The translations under genes were made by a program, and so were the position numbers. The notes under the pieces were generated by a model that did no database searches, had not been told where the DNA came from, and was given only the letters and a program-made list of their open reading frames with translations. 64,000 bases of DNA. It comes from JBKHYJ01 sp046565505. Its GTDB lineage: Bacteria > Acidobacteriota > Blastocatellia > UBA7656. Of this stretch, positions 23,158 through 32,961 are shown in pieces (position 1 is the first letter of the stretch; every line of letters starts with the position of its first letter). Location: NCBI GenBank assembly GCA_046565505.1, contig JBKHYJ010000022.1, positions 1-64,000 of the forward strand, read 5' to 3'.

Positions 23158-24523
23158 AGTAGCCAGGGCAGGACGGAAAGGCGGAAAGACTGCCCTAGAG
23201 GTTGAAACACTGGCGTATAAAGCCACCGCCTCAATCAAGAGACTGCACCTTAAAAAGCAAATATTCACCACTGGACGGAAAGTAATCTATATCGCTCCTA
23301 CTCAAGAACAAGCACGAAACATTGTTTGGGAATCACTGAAATCAAGACTAGCCGGAATAGGCCAGCCTAATGAACAGAGATTACAGATGCGGGTTCCGAA
23401 TGAAGACGGCGAGATAACCACGATATATGTTGGAGGCTATGAGAACCGAGAAAACTACCGAGGGTTAACCGATGTCATTCACATTACCTTTGATGAAGTA
23501 GATACCCTGAAAGAATTCTTCATTGCGTGGCGAGAGATTTTCAGACCAATGTTCCTCGATACCGGAGGAACGGCTGACTTCATTGGTACACCCAAGAAAG
23601 AGAATCCGAACCTCCGAAGATTAGAGAAACTGGCCCAGACTGATCCTGATTACGCCGCCTTTCACTTTACGTCCAAAGACAACCCGCACCTGCCGAGAGA
23701 AGAACTAGAAGCGATAGAGAAGGAATACGGGGATGACCGGACAACCTACCAACAAGAAATTCTAGCTGAGTACATTGATAACCTTGGGGCCTTATTCCAC
23801 TATGACGCGCTAGTAGACGTATTTACGAACACGGTCGTAAAAGATGGTCAAAAGTATCTACTCGTAGACATAGCAGATGATGGAACAGACAAGACCATAT
23901 TCTCATTCTGGGATGGGTTAGAGGAGTATAGACGAGAAGAGTTTGAACGTCTTAATACTGAAAGCATTATCGGTAAGATCAGGGAGTATGCGAGTCTAGA
24001 ACAAATCCCCTATTCGCACATTGCAGTTGACGCTATTGGAGTAGGTGCTGGGGTAGCCTCAAGCTCACTACTGGATGGAATCATTGGTTATAAGTCATCC
24101 TACGGCCCCATAAAGACAGACATAGACATTGTAAGACTCCCGAATGTTCACTACCTCAAAGACGCGCCCCTAACATCAGAATACAAGAACCTCAGAAGCC
24201 AATGCATCTTTATCCTCGCAGACCTTGTAAATAACCATAAAATCGCATCCAGGGTAACAGGGAGACAAAAGGAAGCTGTTATTGAAGAACTCTCTGCGTA
24301 TCAGGACGCAAGCAAGGGCGATGGTAAGCGAATGGCAACTCCGAAAGAAGATATTAAGGAACTCCTTGGCCGCTCTCCTGACGCTTCCGACTGCTACATT
24401 ATGCGAATGTACTTCGTGATAACAGCCAAGATGCTGCCCGGCCAGAACAATGCGGTGAATACTAAACTTTTAAATCAATTCTCAATTAATCGTTCTAAAC
24501 AAGTATTAAACTCAACCAAATAA
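23102..24523 (+). CDS. terL: Terminase large subunit
   Basis: About 473 residues. N-terminal ATPase: RAGRKGGKTA is the Walker A-like loop and HITFDEVD the Walker B. C-terminal nuclease: LLVDIADDGTDKT and HIAVDAIGVGAG supply the acidic residues of the RNase H-like fold. ATG 23102 is preferred over TTG 23087. It packages phage DNA into procapsids through the portal. It overlaps the preceding gene by 56 nt and starts the head-assembly module. Confidence 0.85.
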   Translation: MIQLHDKQKEIVRNPKRFKVARAGRKGGKTALEVETLAYKATASIKRLHLKKQIFTTGRKVIYIAPTQEQARNIVWESLKSRLAGIGQPNEQRLQMRVPNEDGEITTIYVGGYENRENYRGLTDVIHITFDEVDTLKEFFIAWREIFRPMFLDTGGTADFIGTPKKENPNLRRLEKLAQTDPDYAAFHFTSKDNPHLPREELEAIEKEYGDDRTTYQQEILAEYIDNLGALFHYDALVDVFTNTVVKDGQKYLLVDIADDGTDKTIFSFWDGLEEYRREEFERLNTESIIGKIREYASLEQIPYSHIAVDAIGVGAGVASSSLLDGIIGYKSSYGPIKTDIDIVRLPNVHYLKDAPLTSEYKNLRSQCIFILADLVNNHKIASRVTGRQKEAVIEELSAYQDASKGDGKRMATPKEDIKELLGRSPDASDCYIMRMYFVITAKMLPGQNNAVNTKLLNQFSINRSKQVLNSTK

Positions 24524-24524
24524 T

Positions 24525-24794
24525 ATGGCTAAATACGCAAACATTACAGCTAACAACCTAGTCCGCACAGGCGGGGGAAGGGTGTACGGGGTGATTATAA
24601 ACTCCCATTCTAGCGGGACGTTGAAACTCTGGGACAATACCAGTGCTGCCACAACCGTTATCTGTAACACAATGACCTTTGCAGCAGGTGAGCGAACGGT
24701 AAGCTTTCCGGCTCCAATTGATTTTTATACCGGCCTCTATGCAACCGTAGGGGGTACGGCTGACTTGACCATTGTGTGGGAACCCAATAGCTAA
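24525..24794 (+). CDS. Small beta-rich structural protein, 89 aa
   Basis: MAKYANITANNLVRTGGGRV, then VNTMTF-like strands and YATVGGTADLTIVWEPNS. The Thr/Gly/Ala composition and place between terL and portal suggest a minor virion or decoration protein. Its stop overlaps the portal start. No SD. Confidence 0.5.
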   Translation: MAKYANITANNLVRTGGGRVYGVIINSHSSGTLKLWDNTSAATTVICNTMTFAAGERTVSFPAPIDFYTGLYATVGGTADLTIVWEPNS

Positions 24795-26698
24795 TGGATA
24801 AACCAGAGATTAATTCAGTCTGCGAGCTAGTCAGAAAGGCAGAGCAGGACTACATAACGGGAACGACCACTATTTCAAAGTATGTGGAGGTTTCGCAGTA
24901 CGAGACCTTAAACAAGATTGATGCGTACTTAAACTCAAAGCACGTTTCAGGTGAAACAGACTCGCAAGGGCGGGAAAAGCCCTTTTTTAACATCGTTACA
25001 GCAGCAGTAAACATTTGGTATCGAGCCACAGACATTGACCGAAAGAACATCAAGGTCAAACCCACTAAGAGCCAAGATGATATAGCAGCGTTCCTAGCCA
25101 CGGTTAAACTTCAAGATTGGATGCGGAAAGAGCAGTTTGGCAAGTTCCTCAACAAGTGGGGGCGCACACTCGCCAAATACGGATCAGCGGTCACGAAGTT
25201 TGTTGAACAAGGTGGTAAATTACACTGCTTAATCATTCCCTGGAATCGGATCATTTGCGATACGGTAGATTTTTACAACAATCCGGTCATTGAGGTCTTA
25301 GAACTTACCCCAGCGCAGCTTCGGAGAAAAGAAGGCTATGACCAAGAAATGGTGCAAAAGCTCATAGATACTGTTTCTGCTCGTAAGACACTCGAAGGAC
25401 AGAGGCGGGATAACAAAAACGATTATATTAAGGTTTATGAGGTTCACGGCGAACTCCCCTTATCCTGGTACAGCAAGAATGAAAAGGATGAGAACAAATA
25501 CCAACAGCAGATGTATGCCGTGTCCTTCCTCGAATCACAGAAAAAGGGTGAGTATGATGATTTTGTCCTAGCTGGTGGTAAAGAGGCCAAGAGTCCCTAT
25601 CAAAAGGATGATCTAATCGAAGAGGACGACCAAACTCTTTCTATTGGTGCTGTACAGAACTTATTTGAAGCACAGTGGATGGTTAATCACACCGCCAAGG
25701 CAATCAAAGATCAGTTAGATTTATCCTCTAAGCTCATCTTCCAGACTTCAGACGGTAATTTTGTAGGCCAGAACGCATTATCTGCCATTGAGAACGGCGA
25801 TATTCTAATTCACGCCAGTAACCAGCCCCTCACTCAATTAGCGAACAACTCACACGATATTACGGCTCTACAGGGCTTTTCTGCTCAGTGGCAAGCATTA
25901 GGAAACCAGATAAACGGTATTTCTGAAGCAATGATGGGGGTCAATCAACCTTCAGGTAGCGCGTGGCGACAGACTGAAGCTCTCCTGCAAGAATCTCACT
26001 CGCTTTTTGAACTCATGACCGAAAATAAGGGATTGGCAATTGAAGAGATGCTTCGAGAGTTCATCATTCCGCATCTTAAAAAGCAATTGGATTCAAGCGA
26101 TGAAGTCTCGGCTACCTTAGAAGCCCATAATATCAATAAGATTGACTCTCTCTACGTCCCGAATAAGGCTATCCGAATCGGCAATGAGCAGATGAAAAAG
26201 AAAATCCTCTCTGGAGAGATTGCAGATCAAGCCGATTTTCAGGGGATAGCCAAAGAGATTCAATCAGACCTCTCCCAGCAGGGTAATCAACGCTTCTTTA
26301 AGCCTTCAGACATATCAAGCAAGACGTGGAAAGAACTGTTTAAAGACCTAGAGTGGGACTTAGAGGTAGATATTACCGGAGAACAGAAAGATACGCAGGT
26401 TGTAATGGAGACTCTAAATACCGCACTCAAGATTGTCGCCTCCACTCCTCCCGAAAGACTCTCTGATCCGAACTTCAAACTTGTGTTTAACAAGATACTC
26501 GAAGCTTCAAGCGTCATCTCACCTCTAGAAATCGCCTCTGTTCCTCCTCCCGAAGCTCCTGCGAATAAGGTCAATGAATCCCTCTCGTACAAGGATGCTC
26601 CTGAAGATATTAAGCGGCAGATTGAACAGCAAGCCGGTCTACAGCCCTCACAAGCCCCTAGTCAACCTCAAAAGAATGCTCAAACAATTAATCAATAA
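24794..26698 (+). CDS. Portal protein
   Basis: 634 residues, the size of podovirus-type portals. Position directly after the terminase, long helical C-terminal region and Pro/Gln-rich tail fit. Segments such as KWGRTLAKYGSAVTKFVEQG and QINGISEAMMGVNQPSGSAW resemble the stem and tunnel-loop regions of phage portals. It should form the ring at the capsid vertex. No single diagnostic motif exists; the call rests on size, composition and order. Confidence 0.72.
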   Translation: MDKPEINSVCELVRKAEQDYITGTTTISKYVEVSQYETLNKIDAYLNSKHVSGETDSQGREKPFFNIVTAAVNIWYRATDIDRKNIKVKPTKSQDDIAAFLATVKLQDWMRKEQFGKFLNKWGRTLAKYGSAVTKFVEQGGKLHCLIIPWNRIICDTVDFYNNPVIEVLELTPAQLRRKEGYDQEMVQKLIDTVSARKTLEGQRRDNKNDYIKVYEVHGELPLSWYSKNEKDENKYQQQMYAVSFLESQKKGEYDDFVLAGGKEAKSPYQKDDLIEEDDQTLSIGAVQNLFEAQWMVNHTAKAIKDQLDLSSKLIFQTSDGNFVGQNALSAIENGDILIHASNQPLTQLANNSHDITALQGFSAQWQALGNQINGISEAMMGVNQPSGSAWRQTEALLQESHSLFELMTENKGLAIEEMLREFIIPHLKKQLDSSDEVSATLEAHNINKIDSLYVPNKAIRIGNEQMKKKILSGEIADQADFQGIAKEIQSDLSQQGNQRFFKPSDISSKTWKELFKDLEWDLEVDITGEQKDTQVVMETLNTALKIVASTPPERLSDPNFKLVFNKILEASSVISPLEIASVPPPEAPANKVNESLSYKDAPEDIKRQIEQQAGLQPSQAPSQPQKNAQTINQ

Positions 26699-26855
26699 AC
26701 TAATGCCAAGAAAGAAAGTCGAAGCTCCTCTCGAAGTGGAGGAGAGCGAGGCCAAAAAAGCGTATCGGGCGATGATGGAGGAATACGCGATTCGTAACCC
26801 CGAAAAATACAAGCTCAAAGAGCAAGAATTCCTTAATAAACTAAACTCTCTCTAA
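26676..26855 (+). CDS. Small charged protein, 59 aa
   Basis: MLKQLINKLMPRKKVEAPLE, then EESEAKKAYRAMMEEYAIRN. Helical, Lys/Glu-rich. It overlaps the portal gene end and abuts the next gene by one base. Possibly a head-assembly factor; unknown. Confidence 0.5.
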   Translation: MLKQLINKLMPRKKVEAPLEVEESEAKKAYRAMMEEYAIRNPEKYKLKEQEFLNKLNSL

Positions 26856-27193
26856 TGGACAAAAAGCCCGGTCAGCAGATGAGGATCACGGATGCAGAAC
26901 TTTCCCTCATCAAGAATACGTTTGCAGGACAAGACGAACTCCTAAAACTCATGCGGAAGATCTTCCTGCCTGAGATAGACCCAACAGTTCCTTTGGGTCA
27001 GAACATTGACCTTTGGATGACGGTCAAAGTTGATGACTTAGAACCGGAACAGGCGATTGTCAATCTGAAAGCTCGAAATACACTCATTACCCACATCGAA
27101 CAGCAGCTAATGGTGCTTAGGACGCTGGCTGAGAGCGGGGACGAGACCCCCGAACGGGCGCTGGAGAAGATGAAGAAAAACAGTTCAAAATAA
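26855..27193 (+). CDS. Hypothetical head-region protein, 112 aa
   Basis: Helical protein (ITDAELSLIKNTFAGQDELL, LMRKIFLPEIDP) located between portal and scaffold. The start abuts the stop of the previous gene. No family recognised; likely a head-assembly protein by position. Confidence 0.5.
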   Translation: MDKKPGQQMRITDAELSLIKNTFAGQDELLKLMRKIFLPEIDPTVPLGQNIDLWMTVKVDDLEPEQAIVNLKARNTLITHIEQQLMVLRTLAESGDETPERALEKMKKNSSK

Positions 27194-27234
27194 TTAAACT
27201 TTGGGCTGGTAGTCCGGCCCTAAAACTAGACCCT

Positions 27235-27786
27235 ATGAACGAAGAAAATGATGTCGAGGACATCTCAAACCCCTCAGAGGACGCTGCCCTTGAGACAGCA
27301 AGCGATAAAGTAGACGAGTCCGAAAGCCCAGAGGAGCTAAAAGCTCGACTGGAAAAAGCCGAGGAACTCGCAAATAACTACAAGATTCGCGCCGAGAAAG
27401 CCGAACGCAAAGCCAAGGATTCCGTCAAGGAAATCAAGGTTGAACCGAAGGCTACACCTCCGGCAGGTGATCTCTCCGCGCTCGATGCGATTGCGCTCGT
27501 TGGAGCCAAGGTGACTGAGGCAGAGGATATTGAACAGGTATTAGAATATGCCAAGTTCAAAAACATCCCTGTCGCAGAAGCTCTGAAGTCAGCTACCGTA
27601 AAAACCATCCTGAGCGAGAAAGCAGAAGCTAGGGCTGTCGCAGCCGCTACGAACGTAGGGACTGTGCGGCGCAGTTCTGCCAAAGTCTCAGACGAAACCC
27701 TGCTCGACAATGCCTCAAAGGGCATCCTGCCTGATGATCCAGAAGCGTTAGCAGAGGCCAGAATGAGACTCCAAAAGGCCAAATAA
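27235..27786 (+). CDS. Capsid scaffolding protein
   Basis: 183 residues: acidic, low-complexity N-terminus, a strong coiled coil (ELKARLEKAEELANNYKI, EKAERKAKD) and a basic C-terminus (VGTVRRSSAK). Together with its place just before the capsid gene, this is the usual profile of a phage scaffold protein that shapes the procapsid and then leaves. No protease domain is visible. Confidence 0.7.
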   Translation: MNEENDVEDISNPSEDAALETASDKVDESESPEELKARLEKAEELANNYKIRAEKAERKAKDSVKEIKVEPKATPPAGDLSALDAIALVGAKVTEAEDIEQVLEYAKFKNIPVAEALKSATVKTILSEKAEARAVAAATNVGTVRRSSAKVSDETLLDNASKGILPDDPEALAEARMRLQKAK

Positions 27787-27828
27787 TACTATTTGGTTAT
27801 CGGTGGGGCTTATTAATTTAAACCCCAA

Positions 27829-28683
27829 ATGGCAAACACAATCAGTACAAAAACCTACCGGGATAAATACCGGCGGGCCGCACTGGAGAAGTTGCTTCGC
27901 AACGCTCTGGTAGCGGAAAAGATTTGTGAAGTTGACCGCAGCGATGCCAAGACCATCCAGACACCGTATAGCTCACAGCCGACTACGACTGTCCAGGCGC
28001 TGGCTGGTACTTACTCAACTGCCGACTTCACGACCACGGATGACACTTTGACGGTCAACAACGAATTCATCGTTGCTGAACACATCAAGGATTTCGAGTC
28101 CGTTCTCACTAATTTCGATTTGTTCGCAGCTCGGGTTGACGAAATGAACTACTCAGTAGCAACCGCTATTGACCGCTTCGTTCTAAACAACCTTCTGGAA
28201 GACGGAACGGGAACGTATTCCACCCCCGCTGGTGGCTTTACGACCGCTGCCAATATCAACGTAATCATGTCTAACCTTATTTCTAAGGTTGCTGGTTACT
28301 CGGAAAGTTACAAGGGTCTGTTCCTAGTAATCGAAAATACCGACATTCCGGGTTTCGTTCAGGCTCAGGCCACCAATGGGTTCTCGTTCGCTGACGCTGC
28401 TTTGAATAACGGCTGGATGACCTCCTATATGGGAGTTGACATCTACGTCGTTCGTTCTTCCACGTTCGCTGACGAAACCTTGGGTACGACCACTTACACC
28501 AACGCTGGTCATCGCTGTTTCGGTGTTAAGGGCGTGGCTACTTATGCCGCTCCCCGTGGTATTCAGTACGATGAAAAATCAGTAAGTGGTAAGACTGGTA
28601 AGGAAGTTGTGGTCTGGGGCTATATCGGCTTCAAACTATGGACTCCGAAAGCTGGTCTGATCATAGATATTACCATCGTGTAA
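27829..28683 (+). CDS. Major capsid protein
   Basis: 284 residues, directly after the scaffold gene and followed by a terminator-like hairpin, as expected for a highly expressed capsid gene. Composition is beta-rich with long Thr/Ala segments; YRDKYRRAALEKLLRNALVA forms an N-terminal arm. HK97-like fold is inferred from size and position. GIQYDEKSVSGKTGKEVVVW near the C-terminus matches the style of capsid C-terminal strands. The leader TAATTTAAACCCCAA has no SD. Confidence 0.75.
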   Translation: MANTISTKTYRDKYRRAALEKLLRNALVAEKICEVDRSDAKTIQTPYSSQPTTTVQALAGTYSTADFTTTDDTLTVNNEFIVAEHIKDFESVLTNFDLFAARVDEMNYSVATAIDRFVLNNLLEDGTGTYSTPAGGFTTAANINVIMSNLISKVAGYSESYKGLFLVIENTDIPGFVQAQATNGFSFADAALNNGWMTSYMGVDIYVVRSSTFADETLGTTTYTNAGHRCFGVKGVATYAAPRGIQYDEKSVSGKTGKEVVVWGYIGFKLWTPKAGLIIDITIV

Positions 28684-28688
28684 TCTCA

Positions 28689-28712
28689 CCCTCCTCTTTT
28701 GAGGGGGGTTTT
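28689..28712 (+). terminator. Terminator-like hairpin after the capsid gene
   Basis: CCCTCCTC and GAGGGGGG form an almost perfect stem with a TTTT loop, followed by TTTT. It starts 6 bp after the capsid stop. Partial termination here would lower expression of downstream tail genes. Confidence 0.6.
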
Positions 28713-28787
28713 CCAGGTGCGCTTCCCACCGATTCGTGCCTGGGCATCCCCCTTTAAAAGACCTAATTAATTAAACACATAAATTAT

Positions 28788-29255
28788 ATGCAACTTCGCG
28801 GAACAGCAATCGTGGTTGACACGATTGCAGCCAAACAGCCTGTAATTTCTGGAAGCGGTGCGACCCGCACCTTGAACGAGTTGGAAAGCGGCTCGTTAGT
28901 CCTATTCGATAGGGCAGCGGGTATCGTTTATACGCTTCCTTCAGCGAAACCAGGACTCACCTTTGATTTCGTAGTCACCACCACCATTACCTCAAACAAC
29001 GCTAAGGTAATCACCGCAGCCGGAACTGAGCTATTGATTGGTGACGTGGTGAGTGTAGACACTGACACCTCCAATGCGGTGGCTAACTTTACTGCCAACG
29101 GCTCTACACATATCGCCATTACCCAGAACGGTACGACCACTGGTGGTATCAAGGGTACGCACTTCCGTCTGAAATGCCTCTCCTCAACTCTCTGGGTTGT
29201 TGATGGGGTTGTTCAGGGAAGCGGTGTAGTAGCAACTCCGTTTGCGACTTCCTAG
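28788..29255 (+). CDS. Head decoration-type protein, 155 aa
   Basis: Beta-rich with repeated Thr/Val strands: VYTLPSAKPGLTFDFVVTTT, SNNAKVITAAGTELLIGD. The style (a trimeric-looking beta domain bound after a ...TLPSA... lead) is common in phage head fibre and decoration proteins. Position after the capsid gene supports this. Function inferred. Confidence 0.5.
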   Translation: MQLRGTAIVVDTIAAKQPVISGSGATRTLNELESGSLVLFDRAAGIVYTLPSAKPGLTFDFVVTTTITSNNAKVITAAGTELLIGDVVSVDTDTSNAVANFTANGSTHIAITQNGTTTGGIKGTHFRLKCLSSTLWVVDGVVQGSGVVATPFATS

Positions 29256-29268
29256 TTTTCTCCCTTCT

Positions 29269-29286
29269 CGCTGGATTCGTCCAGCG
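29269..29286 (+). repeat. UUCG-capped hairpin
   Basis: CGCTGGA-TTCG-TCCAGCG is a perfect 7-bp stem with a UUCG tetraloop, placed between the decoration-type gene and the adaptor gene. No T-run follows. It may stabilise or be a processing site in the message. Confidence 0.5.
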
Positions 29287-29313
29287 CGGGGATGAGTAAA
29301 TTAACTCAACATT

Positions 29314-30072
29314 ATGCAGTGGAATGACACGACAAATAGACAAGGGTTAATCCAGGATATGGAGGATACCTGTGGACTGGGAGCTACGGGGATCACTGGG
29401 AATACAACCCTGTTCCAGCAGTTCACCCGCTGGGCAAACATCTGGCACAAGACCGGGGCCAATTACGCAATCCTGGCCTTTGATGGACATGATTTTGATG
29501 ATCCCAATTACACTACGGCTCCGACAGGCACGTTTACCGGAACGACGAATCGAGATTATAACTTTGACGGTGCGTACAAGATGCTCAAAGTTAAATTGGT
29601 TGAAGTCTCTCCCGATGGAACCAATTATTACCGCGCTACTCCGATTGATGACAATGACCGACAGGATATTTCCGTTAAAGATACGAATGTAGACTCTAAT
29701 TTCTCGATTACCGAACCTAAGTACGACCTCATAGCCAACGGGTTTAAGCTCTTTCCGAAGTTCACCGCTGCCCAAGTCTCGGCAGGAGCCAAAGTCTACG
29801 TTGAGTGGTACAGAGCACCGAGAGACTTTTCAACTACGGGGACTGACTCGTATGAACCTGGGTTTGATCTCCAATTCCACAGACTCCCTGCCCTCGGTGC
29901 GTCCTTAGAATACTGCAAGCTCTACAAGCCTGATCTAGTCCCCCAGCTTCGCTTAGACCTTTATGGGAATGGGGAGAATATCAAGGGAATGTTGAAAGAT
30001 ATGGAAGAATGGTATGTCTCCAAATCTCCCTCTAACGGACGGATGAAACCAGCTAAAGAAAACAACCGATGA
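29314..30072 (+). CDS. Head-tail adaptor-like protein
   Basis: 252 residues. The N-terminus (GLIQDMEDTCGLG...LFQQFTRWANIW) and C-terminus (LGASLEYCKLYKPDLVPQLR, MLKDMEEWY) are helical, with a beta-rich insert. This is the usual shape of the adaptor that binds under the portal of short-tailed phages. Order (capsid, decoration, adaptor, nozzle) supports the call. No catalytic features. Confidence 0.55.
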   Translation: MQWNDTTNRQGLIQDMEDTCGLGATGITGNTTLFQQFTRWANIWHKTGANYAILAFDGHDFDDPNYTTAPTGTFTGTTNRDYNFDGAYKMLKVKLVEVSPDGTNYYRATPIDDNDRQDISVKDTNVDSNFSITEPKYDLIANGFKLFPKFTAAQVSAGAKVYVEWYRAPRDFSTTGTDSYEPGFDLQFHRLPALGASLEYCKLYKPDLVPQLRLDLYGNGENIKGMLKDMEEWYVSKSPSNGRMKPAKENNR

Positions 30073-30266
30073 GCCTGACACAAGACAATCGAACTGCAAC
30101 TACACTGACTGCTGATTCCAGAACTGCGGTAGCAAGTATTACACAAGACAGTAAAGCGACGAGTGGCAATTTGTGGAGTTCGACAATGTTCCCCTGGCTA
30201 ATGGATTTCCCCTGGTTATGGACGGGGAATGGGCAATTAATAGACCTTGACGACAGAACCCTATGA
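30069..30266 (+). CDS. Small Thr-rich protein, 65 aa
   Basis: MSLTQDNRTATTLTADSRTA, then FPWLMDFPWLWTGN. Two short repeats (T-x-D-x-R/K-T-A) are visible. Overlaps neighbours by 4 nt at each end. Unknown small virion or assembly protein. Confidence 0.5.
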   Translation: MSLTQDNRTATTLTADSRTAVASITQDSKATSGNLWSSTMFPWLMDFPWLWTGNGQLIDLDDRTL

Positions 30267-31510
30267 GCACCATAGCTACATTATCATCAAGCGAGAACGG
30301 ATCAGATAGTCGAACGGATATTAATTCCAACTTCTCCAACCTCAACACTGACAAGCTGGAAAAGGGGTCTGGGGTTACGGGTAATATCCCGACCTTTGGG
30401 GTATCTAATGTGTTAGGGGATTCGGGTAAAGTCGCCCCTACTGGAGCTATTGTAGGGACTACTGATACGCAGACGCTGACCAATAAAACCGTTGATGGAG
30501 CAACACCTACAGAAATTGGTTATCTCTCTGGGGTTACTTCGGCTATTCAGACTCAATTAAACGCCAAAGAAGGCACGATTACTCAACTGGCAGTAACTAA
30601 GGGTGGGACCGGAGTGGGGACACTAGCTGCTCACGGTGTTTTAATCGGGAATGGAACAGGGAACGTTGCAGTCACCGGAGCGGGAACCGCAGGGCAAGTA
30701 TTCACTTCTAACGGGGCGAGCGCCGACCCAACTTTCCAAGCTATCTCAGTTACCTTTCCTCAAATTCTACCTGGAATAGTGAGTAGCGATGCTGGAGTCT
30801 CGACTATTGATGCTGGCTCGGTAAATGGTGGGATCAGTGCAAGCAATGATTTGTATATTGTTGGGGGAAAGACTAGCGCAGCATCGTTAATGAAATTTGT
30901 TAAAGATTCTGTTTCTGGGGCCTGGGTATACAGCGGAGTGTCATCGGCTCTCGGCCTCACGCCTACCGGCCCACTGAATGTCACAGCGATGGGTAGCTAT
31001 GTGTATGTCACCTACCAAAGTACGAGTAACACATTCCGGTTATACCGTTTGGACATTGGGACTCTGGCTAACATTACGCTGATGACGGTTTCAGGAACCG
31101 CACCCTCGTCTAACCAGGGCAACCCGATTTTCAATGATGGAACGTATCTTTATATCTCCGATGGCGCAACTATCACCAACTTGAAACAGTATTCAATCTC
31201 AGGAACCACAGCTACCTTTGTCTCGACCATTTCCTTTACTGCTTTCACTAACGCTGGTGCGTGGTGTGATGGAACGAGCGTCTATCAATTACAGAGCGGA
31301 ACGACGATAAAGAAATGGGCACTTACAGGCGGTGCGGCATCATCATCAACCACTACTTCTAATATCGCTGCATTAGGAATAGGAACGTATGCAGTAGTCG
31401 GAATCGGCACGACAATGCTTGGGTTGATGGTTGGCGACTTATACATGGCTTCTAATGGAACAACAATAACGGGATCAAGGATTCACTTTGTCCCTGTAAC
31501 TAAACCGTAA
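30263..31510 (+). CDS. Tail fibre-like protein with beta-propeller-like C-terminus
   Basis: 415 residues. The N-terminal third has the trimeric-fibre signature TDTQTLTNKTVDGATPTEIG, then GGTGVGTLAAHGVLIGNGTG, familiar from tail-fibre shafts. The remainder is repeated Y-I-x-D-G/YVTYQ-type strands, suggesting a beta-propeller or similar head that could bind the cell surface. It overlaps the nozzle-like gene by one base. Confidence 0.6.
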   Translation: MSTIATLSSSENGSDSRTDINSNFSNLNTDKLEKGSGVTGNIPTFGVSNVLGDSGKVAPTGAIVGTTDTQTLTNKTVDGATPTEIGYLSGVTSAIQTQLNAKEGTITQLAVTKGGTGVGTLAAHGVLIGNGTGNVAVTGAGTAGQVFTSNGASADPTFQAISVTFPQILPGIVSSDAGVSTIDAGSVNGGISASNDLYIVGGKTSAASLMKFVKDSVSGAWVYSGVSSALGLTPTGPLNVTAMGSYVYVTYQSTSNTFRLYRLDIGTLANITLMTVSGTAPSSNQGNPIFNDGTYLYISDGATITNLKQYSISGTTATFVSTISFTAFTNAGAWCDGTSVYQLQSGTTIKKWALTGGAASSSTTTSNIAALGIGTYAVVGIGTTMLGLMVGDLYMASNGTTITGSRIHFVPVTKP

Positions 31511-32961
31511 TGACACCTGTAAAAATCCTAGAGCTTAAAGGCGACGTATTCATGAAGGGTTTATCCCTCCAGTCTCAGTTTCCGATTGGGGGTCTTTTCC
31601 AGTCCGCTGCCAATTACGACCCCTTTGAAGAAGCCGGGGTACTCAGGGCTTCCCTAGATCCCACAACCCTGACGGCTCCTGCTGACGCTCCTACGGTCAT
31701 TACAAACGTCAATATCTCGAATGTGGCTAATATCCTGGTTCACACTCCGACCAAACTCTACGAATACCTTAGAAACTCTCCCTATACACGCTCTGACGTG
31801 ACTGCAAGCATTGACATTGATCCCACTGCCTTAGTCGGCGGGGCGATTATGTGGAAAGGAAGATATATCTACGCTCACCCCGAAAAAGTGTGGTCTTGGA
31901 ATTTGGGAGCAAGTAATGTTGCAGTTTTAAACGCTGGGAATCTGAATCTCAATATCCGCAAGTTCTGCATCGCAGGGGATGGGAATTTATACAGCGCAAA
32001 CTACGGCGGGGTTGATAAATACATTCTTGAAAGCGGCACTACGGGTAATGTTGCTAACCAGTTTGCGATTGATACCGGATTCACAGTGCGAGATTTGATG
32101 TGGGATGGAAATTACTTAGTCATCCTAGCTGATAATAACGCGATTAACACGGCATCCCGCGTGAGTGGAAGCTACTCTTGCAAAGTCTATTTCTGGGATT
32201 TATCTACGACAGTCTCCGTGCCGAATCAAACTTGGAACATCCCTGGTGAGTCTTACTTAATTGGCGGTGTCTATCAAGATGGTGCGGTTCATGTCTTCGG
32301 TGCGAATGGGTTGTATGTCTGTAACTTCTCGACTCCTCCCAAAACCCTAATCGACAAACGAACGTCTGCTATCAACAAGTGGCCGACCAATCCTTATCAA
32401 ATAACGCAATCTCCTCACGCAATCTACTGGTGTAACGGTGAGACTAGCGGAACAGGGATTTACGGCTATGGGTCATTTCCAGGACAAAAGAATAAGATTT
32501 TCTATCAACCGTATTTGAGTCCCATTTCCGCTACTTACGCTCATTCAGCTATCGCCTACTCGGACGGAGCGATTGTCACCGGGTCTAATGAACCAAAGCT
32601 GTATCTTCATAATGTCGGCTCAACTCGCGGCTCCCTGACTGTGGTGAATGCTCCTGTCGTCTTAGATCAACCGTATACGTTTTCACATATCAAAGTCTCA
32701 CTCAAGAAAGCTCTCACGACAGGGCAAGGCGTGACAGTTAGGGCTTTAAACATGAATGGGGATGTGATCTCTGATACTGACACCCAAAGCTACGCAGCGG
32801 CTAAACCAAGAAAGAATCTTTTGTTTAGATACAAAGCCGGAACGAACACAAACCCGAAGTTTGAAGACATCTCGTTATCAGTAACGCCGCTGGCGGGTGC
32901 AGAGATTACCAGAGTGAGTTTGTATGCAACACCATTAAGCGATGGAGAGGCCGACTTATGA
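31510..32961 (+). CDS. Beta-propeller tail protein (nozzle-like)
   Basis: 483 residues, mostly repeated strands with W/Y-D-G turns (GGAIMWKGRYIYAHPEKVWS, VRDLMWDGNYLVILADNN, GGVYQDGAVHVFGANGLYV) that read as propeller blades. A C-terminal beta sandwich follows. Proteins of this type form the nozzle of short-tailed phages. Position after the adaptor fits. Inference from fold style; no sequence family named. Confidence 0.55.
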   Translation: MTPVKILELKGDVFMKGLSLQSQFPIGGLFQSAANYDPFEEAGVLRASLDPTTLTAPADAPTVITNVNISNVANILVHTPTKLYEYLRNSPYTRSDVTASIDIDPTALVGGAIMWKGRYIYAHPEKVWSWNLGASNVAVLNAGNLNLNIRKFCIAGDGNLYSANYGGVDKYILESGTTGNVANQFAIDTGFTVRDLMWDGNYLVILADNNAINTASRVSGSYSCKVYFWDLSTTVSVPNQTWNIPGESYLIGGVYQDGAVHVFGANGLYVCNFSTPPKTLIDKRTSAINKWPTNPYQITQSPHAIYWCNGETSGTGIYGYGSFPGQKNKIFYQPYLSPISATYAHSAIAYSDGAIVTGSNEPKLYLHNVGSTRGSLTVVNAPVVLDQPYTFSHIKVSLKKALTTGQGVTVRALNMNGDVISDTDTQSYAAAKPRKNLLFRYKAGTNTNPKFEDISLSVTPLAGAEITRVSLYATPLSDGEADL